From Chloroflexota bacterium (GTDB lineage: Bacteria > Chloroflexota > Anaerolineae > Anaerolineales > Anaerolineaceae): 64,000 bases of DNA. This document shows positions 1 through 7,353 of this stretch, piece after piece. Numbering within the stretch: position 1 is the stretch's first letter; every line of letters begins with the position of its first letter. The notes beneath the pieces were generated by a model. That model saw only the letters and a program-made list of their open reading frames with translations. It was not told the DNA's origin and did not search any database. The stretch spans positions 1,389 through 65,388 of the forward strand of contig WOUT01000001.1 of NCBI GenBank assembly GCA_009773005.1. The letters are read 5' to 3'. The translations under genes were made by a program, and so were the position numbers.

Positions 1-2
1 TC

Positions 3-83
3 AATGGAAATGAGATTCTGGCTGAACCGATAGTTCCTGAAGCTGTATCAGAGATGTTAAAAAGGTTGTTTCGGGGACACTAA
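3..83 (+). CDS. C-terminal fragment of an unidentified protein
   Basis: The first bases of the window read open in one frame for 26 codons and stop at TAA 81-83, giving a tail that ends in EMLKRLFRGH. The gene begins outside the window, so neither family nor start can be judged. The reading frame is too short to be certain that it is coding. It is convergent with the livF end at 265, and the 181 bases between them show only A/T-rich sequence with no hairpin that I could recognise. Confidence 0.35.
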   Translation, partial: NGNEILAEPIVPEAVSEMLKRLFRGH

Positions 84-264
84 AATGAGCAAGTCAGGTT
101 CTAATATCCTTTCGTCCTGTCTTTCCGATCACTAAGCATCAAAAACATAAGTGAATCAAGGTTTTTAGGGATAAATTATTCTTAAAAAAAACACGATAGA
201 ATTGTCAATATTTGTTCCCCATTTGGAGACAATGCCGACAGCTTCATATTTATATATTATTTTT

Positions 265-984
265 CTATCCCCCCAGGTAGGCTTCTTTAACCCGGGGATC
301 TCCTAAAAGCTCATGGCCAGTACCGGTGTGAGAGATAACACCAGTTTCCAGCACATAACCTCTGGAGGCAACTTGTAATGCCATGTTTGCATTCTGTTCT
401 ACCAGCAGGATGGTAGTACCTGATTGGTTAATTTCTTTTAGAACTGAAAAAATCTCGCGCACCAAAACCGGCGCCAACCCCATGGAGGGTTCGTCCAACA
501 ACATCATTGTTCCCCGGCTCATCAAAGCGCGTCCAACGGCTAACATCTGTTGCTCACCTCCCGAAAGAGTACCACCTAATTGCCCCTGACGTTCTGATAA
601 TCGGGGGAAGATATCAAAAACCCTTTGATAATCTTTGCGAATCTCTTGCTTATCCTTGCGACTCCAGGTAGCCAGCTTGAGATTCTCCAGGACAGTCAGG
701 TTGCCAAAAATACCACGCCCTTCTGGAACCTGTGCGATCCCCTTCGCCACGATTTTATCGGCCGAGATCGATTTCAAATCCTGACCCCGGAAAGAGATAA
801 CTCCTCTATAAGATACGAGCCCAGAAATTCCTCGCAGAGTGGATGATTTTCCAGCCCCGTTAGCACCAATCAAAGTAACAATTTCACCTTCGTTCACCTC
901 GAAGGAGATACCTTTTACAGCCTTGATATTTCCATAGGAAATGGTCAAATCTTGGATTGAAAGCAAGATATTGTTATTGCTCAT
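265..984 (-). CDS. livF: Branched-chain amino acid ABC transporter, ATP-binding protein LivF
   Basis: 239 residues, the usual LivF length. It is one of two cytoplasmic ATPases that power import of leucine, isoleucine, valine or related amino acids. Visible motifs are Walker A GANGAGKSS (about 38-46), the Q-loop region, the signature LSGGEQQMLAVGRALM (about 140), Walker B MLLLDEPSMGLAP and the switch His in VEQNAN. The start overlaps the livG stop by four bases (ATGA), so translation is coupled. Last gene of the five-gene liv unit. Substrate specificity within the HAAT family cannot be read from the ATPase. Confidence 0.95.
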   Translation of the reverse strand: MSNNNILLSIQDLTISYGNIKAVKGISFEVNEGEIVTLIGANGAGKSSTLRGISGLVSYRGVISFRGQDLKSISADKIVAKGIAQVPEGRGIFGNLTVLENLKLATWSRKDKQEIRKDYQRVFDIFPRLSERQGQLGGTLSGGEQQMLAVGRALMSRGTMMLLDEPSMGLAPVLVREIFSVLKEINQSGTTILLVEQNANMALQVASRGYVLETGVISHTGTGHELLGDPRVKEAYLGG

Positions 985-1748
985 AAGTCTCCTCCTTCAC
1001 CCAGGTAGGCTTCCATTACCTTCGGGTTATTTTGGATTTCTTTCGGGAGTCCTTCAGCCAAGGTGGCTCCAAAATCTAGAACCGTGATCCGTTCACAAAT
1101 ACCCATCACCAGACGCATCTGATGTTCGATAAGAATGACGGTGAGGTCAAACTCTTTTCGAATCCAGCCAATGAACTCCATCAATTGGCTTATTTCGTTG
1201 GGGTTCATTCCGGCCGCTGGTTCATCAAGGAGTAAGATTTTTGGATGGGTAGCCAGGGCGCGGGCAATTTCCAACCGGCGCTGCAAGCCGTAAGGCAAAT
1301 TCTTGGAGGCTTCATCGGCATAATCCTGAAGTTTAAAAACAGCCAATAAGTCCATCGCGTGGTTAGCGATTCTTTTTTCCTCTTCGTCATAACGGCCACT
1401 GTGGAACATAGCCTCAATCGGGTTATATTTCACCTGTGAATAGTTGGCAATTCGCACATTATCCAGGACCGTCAAATCCCTAAAGAGACGGATGTTTTGA
1501 AACGTGCGGGCAATTCCCAGGGCGGTGATCTGGTTGGGGGTTTTTCCAACCAATTCAATGCCACCAATTCTTATACTGCCTCGTGTAGCTTTATAAACGC
1601 CGGTTATTAAGTTGAAAATAGTTGTTTTTCCAGCGCCGTTCGGGCCAATGATGCCGATCAGTTCATGTTGTTCGAGATCGAGGTTGAAATTATCGACAGC
1701 GCAAAGACCGCCGAAGAAATGGGTGACCTCTTTAGCTTGCAGCAGCAT
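981..1748 (-). CDS. livG: Branched-chain amino acid ABC transporter, ATP-binding protein LivG
   Basis: 255 residues from the ATG at 1748 (MLLQAKEVTHFFGG). The frame stays open upstream to 1841, but that would overlap livM by over 100 bases and add non-conserved sequence, so the inner start is preferred; it still overlaps the livM stop by 17 bases. Walker A GPNGAGKTT, the LivG-type insertion with IARTFQNIRLF, the signature region YGLQRRLEIARALA, Walker B ILLLDEPAAGMNP and HQMRLV are all present. It pairs with LivF as the ATPase heterodimer beneath the LivH/LivM channel. Confidence 0.94.
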   Translation of the reverse strand: MLLQAKEVTHFFGGLCAVDNFNLDLEQHELIGIIGPNGAGKTTIFNLITGVYKATRGSIRIGGIELVGKTPNQITALGIARTFQNIRLFRDLTVLDNVRIANYSQVKYNPIEAMFHSGRYDEEEKRIANHAMDLLAVFKLQDYADEASKNLPYGLQRRLEIARALATHPKILLLDEPAAGMNPNEISQLMEFIGWIRKEFDLTVILIEHQMRLVMGICERITVLDFGATLAEGLPKEIQNNPKVMEAYLGEGGDL

Positions 1749-2787
1749 CTTTGACCTCTTTCTTTTTTCGCCAGATCTTACTCGCAAACAAATCATAACC
1801 CGGGATGAACCAGCGGAATTCACGTAAGCCCATAATGCCACGCGGCCGGTAAATCATCAACAGCACCAGCACTAACGGCATCAACACCATCCGCCACATA
1901 CCCAGCGGTCGCAGAACTTCAAGAAGGACGGTAAAGATGACTGCCCCCAAAATCGACCCGGCAATTGAACCAATTCCCCCCAGATAGACCATGATCAAAA
2001 TATCGGTGGATTTGATGATGTCAAACACGCGCGGGCTGATAAATTGCAGCACATGAGCGAAAAGGACGCCGGCGACCCCCGCGAAAAATGAAGAAATGAC
2101 AAAAGCCAGCATTTTTACCTGTCGGGAGTTGACACTCATCAGATCGCTCGCAATTTCATCTTCGCGAATTGAGAGGACACCCCGCCCATAATTCGAATAC
2201 ACGAAGTTACGGATCACCCACACCGCAATAACAACCCAGATAAACGTCCAGGGTAGTGTCGTCAGGCGGGTAATACCTGGAATACCGCGCGGTCCACCAA
2301 TGGCTTCAATATTTTCAATCACCGATTTGACAATCATCAAGAAAGCCAGGGTTACGATTGCCAGGTAGTCTCCCCGTGTCTTAAACGATGGAACCGCCAC
2401 CAGCAGCCCGATTAAAGCAGCGCCGATACCACCAGCGATCACCACCAATGGAAAAAGCCAGGGCGCCAGACTTTCCGGGATTATTTTTGTAGTAAGAATA
2501 GCAGAAATGTAGGCACCCACCGCCATAAATCCTGCATGGCCGACAGAAAATTCACCCATGTACCCATTAATCAAGTTTAAACTGGTGCTCAGAATGATGT
2601 TTATACCCACATAAATAATGATCAATACGACGTATTGGTTTAATAACCCGAACTTCGGGATGGCAAATGATAACAAAAGACCCACCACCAACAAAACAGG
2701 TAGCAACTTGCGGTTTGTTACAATCTTTTCCCATATCATTCTTAACCGGTTCATCCAATTTCCATTATCTGAAGAATGTATTCTCAT
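1732..2787 (-). CDS. livM: Branched-chain amino acid ABC transporter, permease LivM
   Basis: 351 residues with about ten hydrophobic segments. It is one of two membrane permeases of the HAAT transporter. The family block NLINGYMGEFSVGHAGFMAVGAY (about 72-94) and the EAA-like loop SIREDEIASDLMSVN (about 205) are seen, as in LivM. The N-terminal 25 residues are charged and precede the first membrane span. The start lies three bases after the livH stop, with AAAGG about eight bases upstream. The C-terminal tail is basic (KIWRKKKEVK). Confidence 0.94.
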   Translation of the reverse strand: MRIHSSDNGNWMNRLRMIWEKIVTNRKLLPVLLVVGLLLSFAIPKFGLLNQYVVLIIIYVGINIILSTSLNLINGYMGEFSVGHAGFMAVGAYISAILTTKIIPESLAPWLFPLVVIAGGIGAALIGLLVAVPSFKTRGDYLAIVTLAFLMIVKSVIENIEAIGGPRGIPGITRLTTLPWTFIWVVIAVWVIRNFVYSNYGRGVLSIREDEIASDLMSVNSRQVKMLAFVISSFFAGVAGVLFAHVLQFISPRVFDIIKSTDILIMVYLGGIGSIAGSILGAVIFTVLLEVLRPLGMWRMVLMPLVLVLLMIYRPRGIMGLREFRWFIPGYDLFASKIWRKKKEVKDAAAS

Positions 2788-2790
2788 GGT

Positions 2791-3666
2791 TTATACCTTT
2801 TGTGGTCGGGGTTTACCCAAAATGCCGTAAGGGCGGAAGATCAGTAGTACCAGCAGCAATGTGAAAGCGACAAAATCCCGGTACGTTGAAGGCAGGAAAG
2901 CTGCCACCAGAATCTCAACCCCGCCTAGGATAAATCCACCAATCATGGCGCCGCGAATATTACCAATTCCACCCACTACGGCTGCAATGAAGGCCTTCCA
3001 CCCAATCAGAATACCCATGTAAGGATCAATCACTGGAAAAGCCAAGGCATACATCACGCCCGCTGCACCGCCCAGACTGGTGCCTAATGCAAATGTTGCA
3101 GATATGACCAGGTTTAAAGGTATACCCATCAAGGGTACAATCGCTTTATCCCATGAAATTGCCCGCATCGCCATGCCAACCATTGTCTTTCTGACAATGA
3201 AATCCAGAAACGCCATCAATACCAAGGATAAGGCAATGATTATAAGTTGTAACGAAGAAATAGAAACCCCTCCGACAACCCAAGTTGTGTTTTTAATTAA
3301 GGTAGGTACGTGCTGTGGGTATGGTGCAAAAACCAGCGTGAAGTTTTCCAGAAAAATCCCCACCCCTAAAGCGGTGATAATGGCTGAAACACGCGGAGCT
3401 TGCCGCAAAGGTTTGTAAGCAAAGCGTTCAATTAGGACACCCAACAAAGCCACACCAATCATTGCTATTAGTAAGGTTGGGACAAATGGTAAATGCAAAA
3501 AGGTGGCAGCCAGGAAACAGAAAAAGGCTCCCACCATGAAAAGATCGCCATGTGCAAAATTAATCATGGTTAATATTCCATAGACCATGGTGTAACCCAG
3601 AGCAATCAATGCATAAATGCTGCCCAGCTGTAAGGCATTTAAAACTTGTTGAAGAAGATATGTCAT
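2791..3666 (-). CDS. livH: Branched-chain amino acid ABC transporter, permease LivH
   Basis: 291 residues, normal for LivH, with about eight membrane spans. Typical blocks are LGSIYALIALGYTMVYGILTMINFAHGD near the N terminus (LivH hallmark) and GGIGNIRGAMIGGFILGGVE near 235. It forms the membrane channel with LivM. It lies 73 bases after the binding-protein gene, and that gap contains a full rho-independent terminator, so livH-livM-livG-livF are probably expressed at a lower level than the binding protein. Confidence 0.95.
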   Translation of the reverse strand: MTYLLQQVLNALQLGSIYALIALGYTMVYGILTMINFAHGDLFMVGAFFCFLAATFLHLPFVPTLLIAMIGVALLGVLIERFAYKPLRQAPRVSAIITALGVGIFLENFTLVFAPYPQHVPTLIKNTTWVVGGVSISSLQLIIIALSLVLMAFLDFIVRKTMVGMAMRAISWDKAIVPLMGIPLNLVISATFALGTSLGGAAGVMYALAFPVIDPYMGILIGWKAFIAAVVGGIGNIRGAMIGGFILGGVEILVAAFLPSTYRDFVAFTLLLVLLIFRPYGILGKPRPQKV

Positions 3667-3680
3667 ATTCTACCCCTGGA

Positions 3681-3727
3681 AAAAAAACCTTCCGCAGGTG
3701 AATGCTGTAAATTCCTGCGGAAGGTTT
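3681..3727 (-). terminator. Rho-independent terminator inside the liv operon
   Basis: Perfect 14-bp inverted repeat, 3685-3698 and 3714-3727, with a 15-base loop. On the minus strand the stem is followed by a T-run (A-run at 3681-3687 on the plus strand). It sits between the binding-protein stop and livH. Partial read-through would give excess binding protein over permease, a common arrangement in periplasmic or lipoprotein-dependent ABC operons. Confidence 0.85.
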
Positions 3728-3739
3728 CTGACGATTTTT

Positions 3740-4912
3740 TTATGGATTCGCGTTGGCGAACCAAACAAATTTGTCTCCTTTTATTTGAAGGATCACTGCG
3801 CTCTTGATTGGGTCACCCGATCCCTCCGTGAAGGACATGTTTCCGGTCACACCTTCATATTTTGAAATTTTAGCCAGTGCATCACGCACAGCTTCCCGGT
3901 CTACCTTCCCGGCAGTCTGGAGAGCTTGCCAAAGAAGACCAAAAGAATCGAAGGTTAGCGCGGCCACATCATCAGGAGTGTTGCCGTATTTGGCTTTATA
4001 AGCCTCGATAAATTTTGTTGCCTCAGGTGTCGCTGCATCGGCGGCATAGTGAGTGCTGAAGTAATAGCCCTCACAATCTGAACCGCATAGCGTAATCAAT
4101 TCAGTGCTGCCCCACGAGTCTGAGCCGAGGAAAGGTACATCAATCCCTAGACGGTGAGCCTGTTGGATTTGCAGAGGTACTTCGCTATAATAGTTCGGTA
4201 AAAAGATGACTTCAGGTCCGGCTTCCTTAATCTTGGTGAGCTGGGCCGAAAAATCCTTATCACCGGTAGTATAAGTTTCAAATGCCACCACGGTCCCGCC
4301 ATTTTCTTCATACGTCGACTTAAAGAATTCGGCGATTCCCTTGTTGTACTCTGAAGCTACATCGTATAAAACCGCTGCTTTTTTGGCATTCAAATTATCC
4401 AGGGCAAATTTGGCAACGACCCGTCCCTGGAAAGGATCAATGAATGCGGCGCGAAAGACGTATTTCTTTGATTCATTTGTGTTTGCATTCAGAGTAGTTT
4501 TTGGATTGGTTGACCATGGACTGATCAAAACAACTTTCGAGCTTTCTGCAATTTCTGAAGCAGGGATGGCGTAACGACTGGCATTCGGTCCAATGATGGC
4601 AACCACATTTTGTTGCGTGATTAGTTTTTGAGCAGAAGAGGCCGATTGGTCGGCTTTTCCAGCATTATCTTCAATATATAGTTCAACCATATATTTTGTT
4701 CCACCAACATCCAGACCTCCAGCGTCATTGATTTGTTGGACTGCCATTTCTGCGGCATTCTTGCAGGATGCACCAACGGCTGGAATGTCGCCTGTCAGTT
4801 CTGCGATCACACCCACCTTGATAGTCTTTGCTTGACCAGCCCCCCCTGTACAGGCGCTTAACAATATGCTAAAAATCAAAATTAACCCTAAAAACCAGGC
4901 CGCTTTTTTCAT
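3740..4912 (-). CDS. Branched-chain amino acid ABC transporter, substrate-binding lipoprotein
   Basis: 390 residues from the ATG at 4912, chosen because GGAGGAAATTTGAT lies directly upstream and because it begins a clean lipoprotein signal: MKKAAWF, a hydrophobic core, then ILLSAC with lipobox Cys21. An in-frame start further upstream (5020) would bury the signal. The mature part is a type I periplasmic-binding fold (Leu/Ile/Val-binding family): KVGVIAELTGDIPAVG, GPNASRYAIPASEIAE, VLISPWSTNP and DVAALTFDSFGLLWQAL. It captures the amino acid outside the membrane and delivers it to LivHM. First gene of the liv operon, with its own promoter at 5042-5070. Confidence 0.93.
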   Translation of the reverse strand: MKKAAWFLGLILIFSILLSACTGGAGQAKTIKVGVIAELTGDIPAVGASCKNAAEMAVQQINDAGGLDVGGTKYMVELYIEDNAGKADQSASSAQKLITQQNVVAIIGPNASRYAIPASEIAESSKVVLISPWSTNPKTTLNANTNESKKYVFRAAFIDPFQGRVVAKFALDNLNAKKAAVLYDVASEYNKGIAEFFKSTYEENGGTVVAFETYTTGDKDFSAQLTKIKEAGPEVIFLPNYYSEVPLQIQQAHRLGIDVPFLGSDSWGSTELITLCGSDCEGYYFSTHYAADAATPEATKFIEAYKAKYGNTPDDVAALTFDSFGLLWQALQTAGKVDREAVRDALAKISKYEGVTGNMSFTEGSGDPIKSAVILQIKGDKFVWFANANP

Positions 4913-5041
4913 ATCAAATTTCCTCCATATTTGTTCTAAACAGGTCATTATTAGGACACAACTTGAATTCTTGGACAAGAATCCGGATTCGTTTATAGAA
5001 TAGTGCCCACCTCCCCTCAATGAACATACCTAATTTTAAAT

Positions 5042-5070
5042 ATAGTACACCAGTAAATATTTAAAGTCAA
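5042..5070 (-). promoter_or_regulatory. Sigma-70-type promoter of the liv operon
   Basis: On the minus strand: -35 TTGACT (5065-5070), 17-base spacer, -10 TACTAT (5042-5047). Transcription would start near 5035, leaving a leader of about 120 bases before the binding-protein ATG at 4912. Confidence 0.75.
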
Positions 5071-5074
5071 CAAA

Positions 5075-5135
5075 ACTCCAGTGGAGTGACAATCCTACAA
5101 CTCCAGTGGAGTGCAATCCTACACTTCAGTGGAGT
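5075..5135. promoter_or_regulatory. Three tandem palindromic operators upstream of the liv promoter
   Basis: Two perfect copies of ACTCCAGTGGAGT (5075-5087 and 5100-5112) and one copy with a single change, ACTTCAGTGGAGT (5123-5135). Each is a 6-bp inverted repeat around a central base, and centres lie 25 and 23 bases apart, roughly two helical turns. The array ends five bases before the -35 box, a position suited to an activator or a cooperative repressor. The cognate regulator is not encoded next to it. Confidence 0.75.
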
Positions 5136-5196
5136 CAAGAGTCTATTATTTTTAGAAGTTCGTTATACTTCTGGATCTCTTATCATTTGAATATTG

Positions 5197-6456
5197 TTAA
5201 ATGATTTTCGGTTGATGTAATCCTTTTGCGGGGTCATTAACTAATAAGATGAGGGTGAAGATCGAGATCAACCCAAACACTGCAGATGCGATGAAAGTAA
5301 CCGGGTATCCGAATGAGTCTGCGAGAAATCCTCCAAGCAGGGGAGCCAGGATCGCGCTGGGCGCAATGAGCGTATTTGACATGCCCACATACGTTGGGCG
5401 TTGCAGTTCGTTGCCAAATTCCAGCGAGATGGTCAACCCGATTGTCCAAAAAGCGGTCGCAGCAATTCCAAAAAGTATAAACACTAATACAAACAAGTTT
5501 GGGTTTTTGATTAATATAGCTAATATCGAACTCGCAACTGCCGCAGCTCCCCCCAAGGCTAGCACCCATTTTCTGGACCATTTATCTGCCAATCTGCCGA
5601 GCAGCGGGTTGGCCACTACCTGCGTGATCATCAATATACTCGTCATCACGCCGATAGTAATATTACTCATCCCTAATATTTTGACTGCGAAAACAGTATA
5701 AAATGCAAATGCCATCATTCCAAATTGAGAAATGAAACGGCTGATCAAAAAATTTCTGAAATGGCGATCTGATCTTAGAATGCTTATCACATCTTGCCAA
5801 AGGGGTTGGATCTTTTCAGGATCAGGGTCTGCCGGGCGCGAGGGTTCACGGGTCTGATTCAGGAAAAACCAGGAAATCACATAAAGCGCAGATGCGATAA
5901 AGAAACATGCAGCAAAATCAAATGGTGGAGCTATCTTGACTAAGATTACTCCCGCAAGAACAGCGCCGATGCTTGCTAGCAGGTTAGCGGCTGCAGATTG
6001 ACCGCCAAAAAAAGTGGCGCGAATATCGCAGGGGATAACCTTGCTTATCATGATCTGCCAGGCATTTGCGGTTAATCCGGAACCTAACCCCTGCCATACT
6101 AGCAGGAAGAATGTGGCGATCAAAGCTGGAGTTGATCCGATAACCGGGAGAAGCAAACCAACAAACGCCAACCCGAGAATGGGTAATCGTTCTTGTATGG
6201 TCATGAACATGACAAACGGTTTGATCCGCTCCATCCGGCTGATGCGTTTTGCCATGAGAAGCTGCGGAAGCTGCCAACCCATGTTATGGATGGCAGGTAT
6301 GAGACCGATCAGCATTGCTGAATTTGTCATTGTAGCGACAAACAAGGGAATTACAGTAGAATATGATGCAAAACCGACTGCGAAACCGAAAAATGCGCCG
6401 TCACCAATATTGGCAAATATGTTAAATTTTAAATTCCTGTGATCAGGGCTCTGCAT
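5197..6456 (-). CDS. Major facilitator superfamily transporter
   Basis: 419 residues with about twelve hydrophobic segments in two halves joined by a polar loop near 190-215 (REPSRPADPDPEK). MFS-like charged loop motifs follow membrane spans 2 and 8 (AKRISRMERIKPF, GRLADKWSRKWV). It resembles uncharacterised Chloroflexota MFS proteins, and a similar but diverged protein is encoded at 57458-58729. Substrate and direction cannot be told from sequence. The start at 6456 has only a weak ribosome-binding site. It lies downstream of the hairpin at 6478-6505. Confidence 0.8.
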   Translation of the reverse strand: MQSPDHRNLKFNIFANIGDGAFFGFAVGFASYSTVIPLFVATMTNSAMLIGLIPAIHNMGWQLPQLLMAKRISRMERIKPFVMFMTIQERLPILGLAFVGLLLPVIGSTPALIATFFLLVWQGLGSGLTANAWQIMISKVIPCDIRATFFGGQSAAANLLASIGAVLAGVILVKIAPPFDFAACFFIASALYVISWFFLNQTREPSRPADPDPEKIQPLWQDVISILRSDRHFRNFLISRFISQFGMMAFAFYTVFAVKILGMSNITIGVMTSILMITQVVANPLLGRLADKWSRKWVLALGGAAAVASSILAILIKNPNLFVLVFILFGIAATAFWTIGLTISLEFGNELQRPTYVGMSNTLIAPSAILAPLLGGFLADSFGYPVTFIASAVFGLISIFTLILLVNDPAKGLHQPKII

Positions 6457-6477
6457 GATAATAAATCTTTCAATTGA

Positions 6478-6505
6478 TGAAACCCCGGATAGTTCCGGGG
6501 TTTCA
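6478..6505 (-). terminator. Stem-loop between the small acidic gene and the MFS gene
   Basis: Perfect 12-bp stem TGAAACCCCGGA / TCCGGGGTTTCA with loop TAGT. It follows the stop of the gene at 6523 on the minus strand. The U-run after the stem is poor, so it may act as a weak terminator or mRNA-stabilising hairpin. Confidence 0.6.
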
Positions 6506-6522
6506 TGATTAGTTACTGGACA

Positions 6523-6759
6523 TCAATAAGTTTCTTCTGGTTCGTCCTCTTCCCATATCTCTTCGTCTTCGTCCTCACCAAGTTCTTCCCATTCATCCAA
6601 TTCATCATCTTCCGTATCCCAATCATCTTCGGTGGCTGATCCAGCATTGGCGGAATAAGTTTTGCATCCAGTGTCGGGGTCCAATTCAACCATCCCCGCG
6701 CTGCAAATACCCTCGTCCAAAAAAACACAATCCAAATAATGACATTTTATTCGTGGCAT
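6523..6759 (-). CDS. Small acidic cysteine protein, DUF1540-like
   Basis: 78 residues. The N-terminal 35 residues carry four cysteines spaced C-x4-C-x7-C-x12-C (C6, C11, C19, C32) followed by KTY, which matches the layout I know for DUF1540-type small metal-binding domains. The remainder is almost wholly Asp, Glu and Trp, and probably disordered. A strong AGGAGG lies about ten bases before the ATG at 6759. It is 14 bases after the VKOR-like gene, so the two are probably cotranscribed. Function unknown; metal binding is inference from the Cys spacing. Confidence 0.7.
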   Translation of the reverse strand: MPRIKCHYLDCVFLDEGICSAGMVELDPDTGCKTYSANAGSATEDDWDTEDDELDEWEELGEDEDEEIWEEDEPEETY

Positions 6760-6773
6760 AGATATTTTTCCTC

Positions 6774-7214
6774 CTATTTATTTGGTTGAAACTGATATTC
6801 TTTCAGTCGAATGATGGTTGCAATGAAAATTGTTGTTATACAGATTGCAGAGAGTATACACCATTGACAGACGGCATGAAGTACAAAAAACTCAATATAT
6901 GTAAGATACAGTGAATAGAGGACTCCAAATAGTCCAATCCCAAAAATAAAATAAATGGCATACGATCTCATAAAATGGATCTTTTGTGCAAGTAGAAGCA
7001 AACCAATAACTGCCAAGTATGTGGCGATACCAAAAATGGCGACTGGAATTCCCCATATTACAGACCATTGGCTGCTGTTAACCGATACACAATCGCCCAA
7101 GCCAGGGGTGCAATAAATTGGTGACTGAGCAAATTTAACATAAGCCAAATAAGCAGAATCAAATACACCGATAATCGCGGCAATCCATGTAATTATTATT
7201 GTTTGATTTCTCAT
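6774..7214 (-). CDS. Vitamin K epoxide reductase (VKOR) family thiol oxidoreductase
   Basis: 146 residues, four membrane helices. VKOR hallmarks are seen in order: loop cysteines in IYCTPGLGDCVSVNSS, the conserved Ser/Asn region just after, and the active-site CQWC in the last helix pair (about residue 117). Bacterial VKORs reoxidise a DsbA-like partner and pass electrons to quinone, so this protein probably supports disulfide formation outside the membrane. No thioredoxin domain is fused and no DsbA-like gene lies nearby. SD AAGGATGA precedes the ATG. A promoter candidate is at 7257-7285. Confidence 0.88.
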   Translation of the reverse strand: MRNQTIIITWIAAIIGVFDSAYLAYVKFAQSPIYCTPGLGDCVSVNSSQWSVIWGIPVAIFGIATYLAVIGLLLLAQKIHFMRSYAIYFIFGIGLFGVLYSLYLTYIEFFVLHAVCQWCILSAICITTIFIATIIRLKEYQFQPNK

Positions 7215-7256
7215 TCATCCTTCAGACTGGCAAAATCAAGCCTTGAATCGGCTGCG

Positions 7257-7285
7257 ATTTTACCCTAACCTTGTTATTTCGTAAA
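7257..7285 (-). promoter_or_regulatory. Candidate promoter of the VKOR gene
   Basis: Minus strand: TTTACG (7280-7285), 17-base spacer, TAAAAT (7257-7262). Start of transcription would fall near 7250, about 36 bases before the VKOR ATG. Confidence 0.45.
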
Positions 7286-7353
7286 GTAAAAAAGTATTTT
7301 TTGTTATTTCCCCCATCTCTTTATATACATAAATTCAATTAGGGAATACTTTG

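Noticed and set aside
6513-6728. 71-residue frame overlapping the small acidic gene
   Set aside because: Shadow of the 6523-6759 gene, which has the strong SD and the Cys motif.
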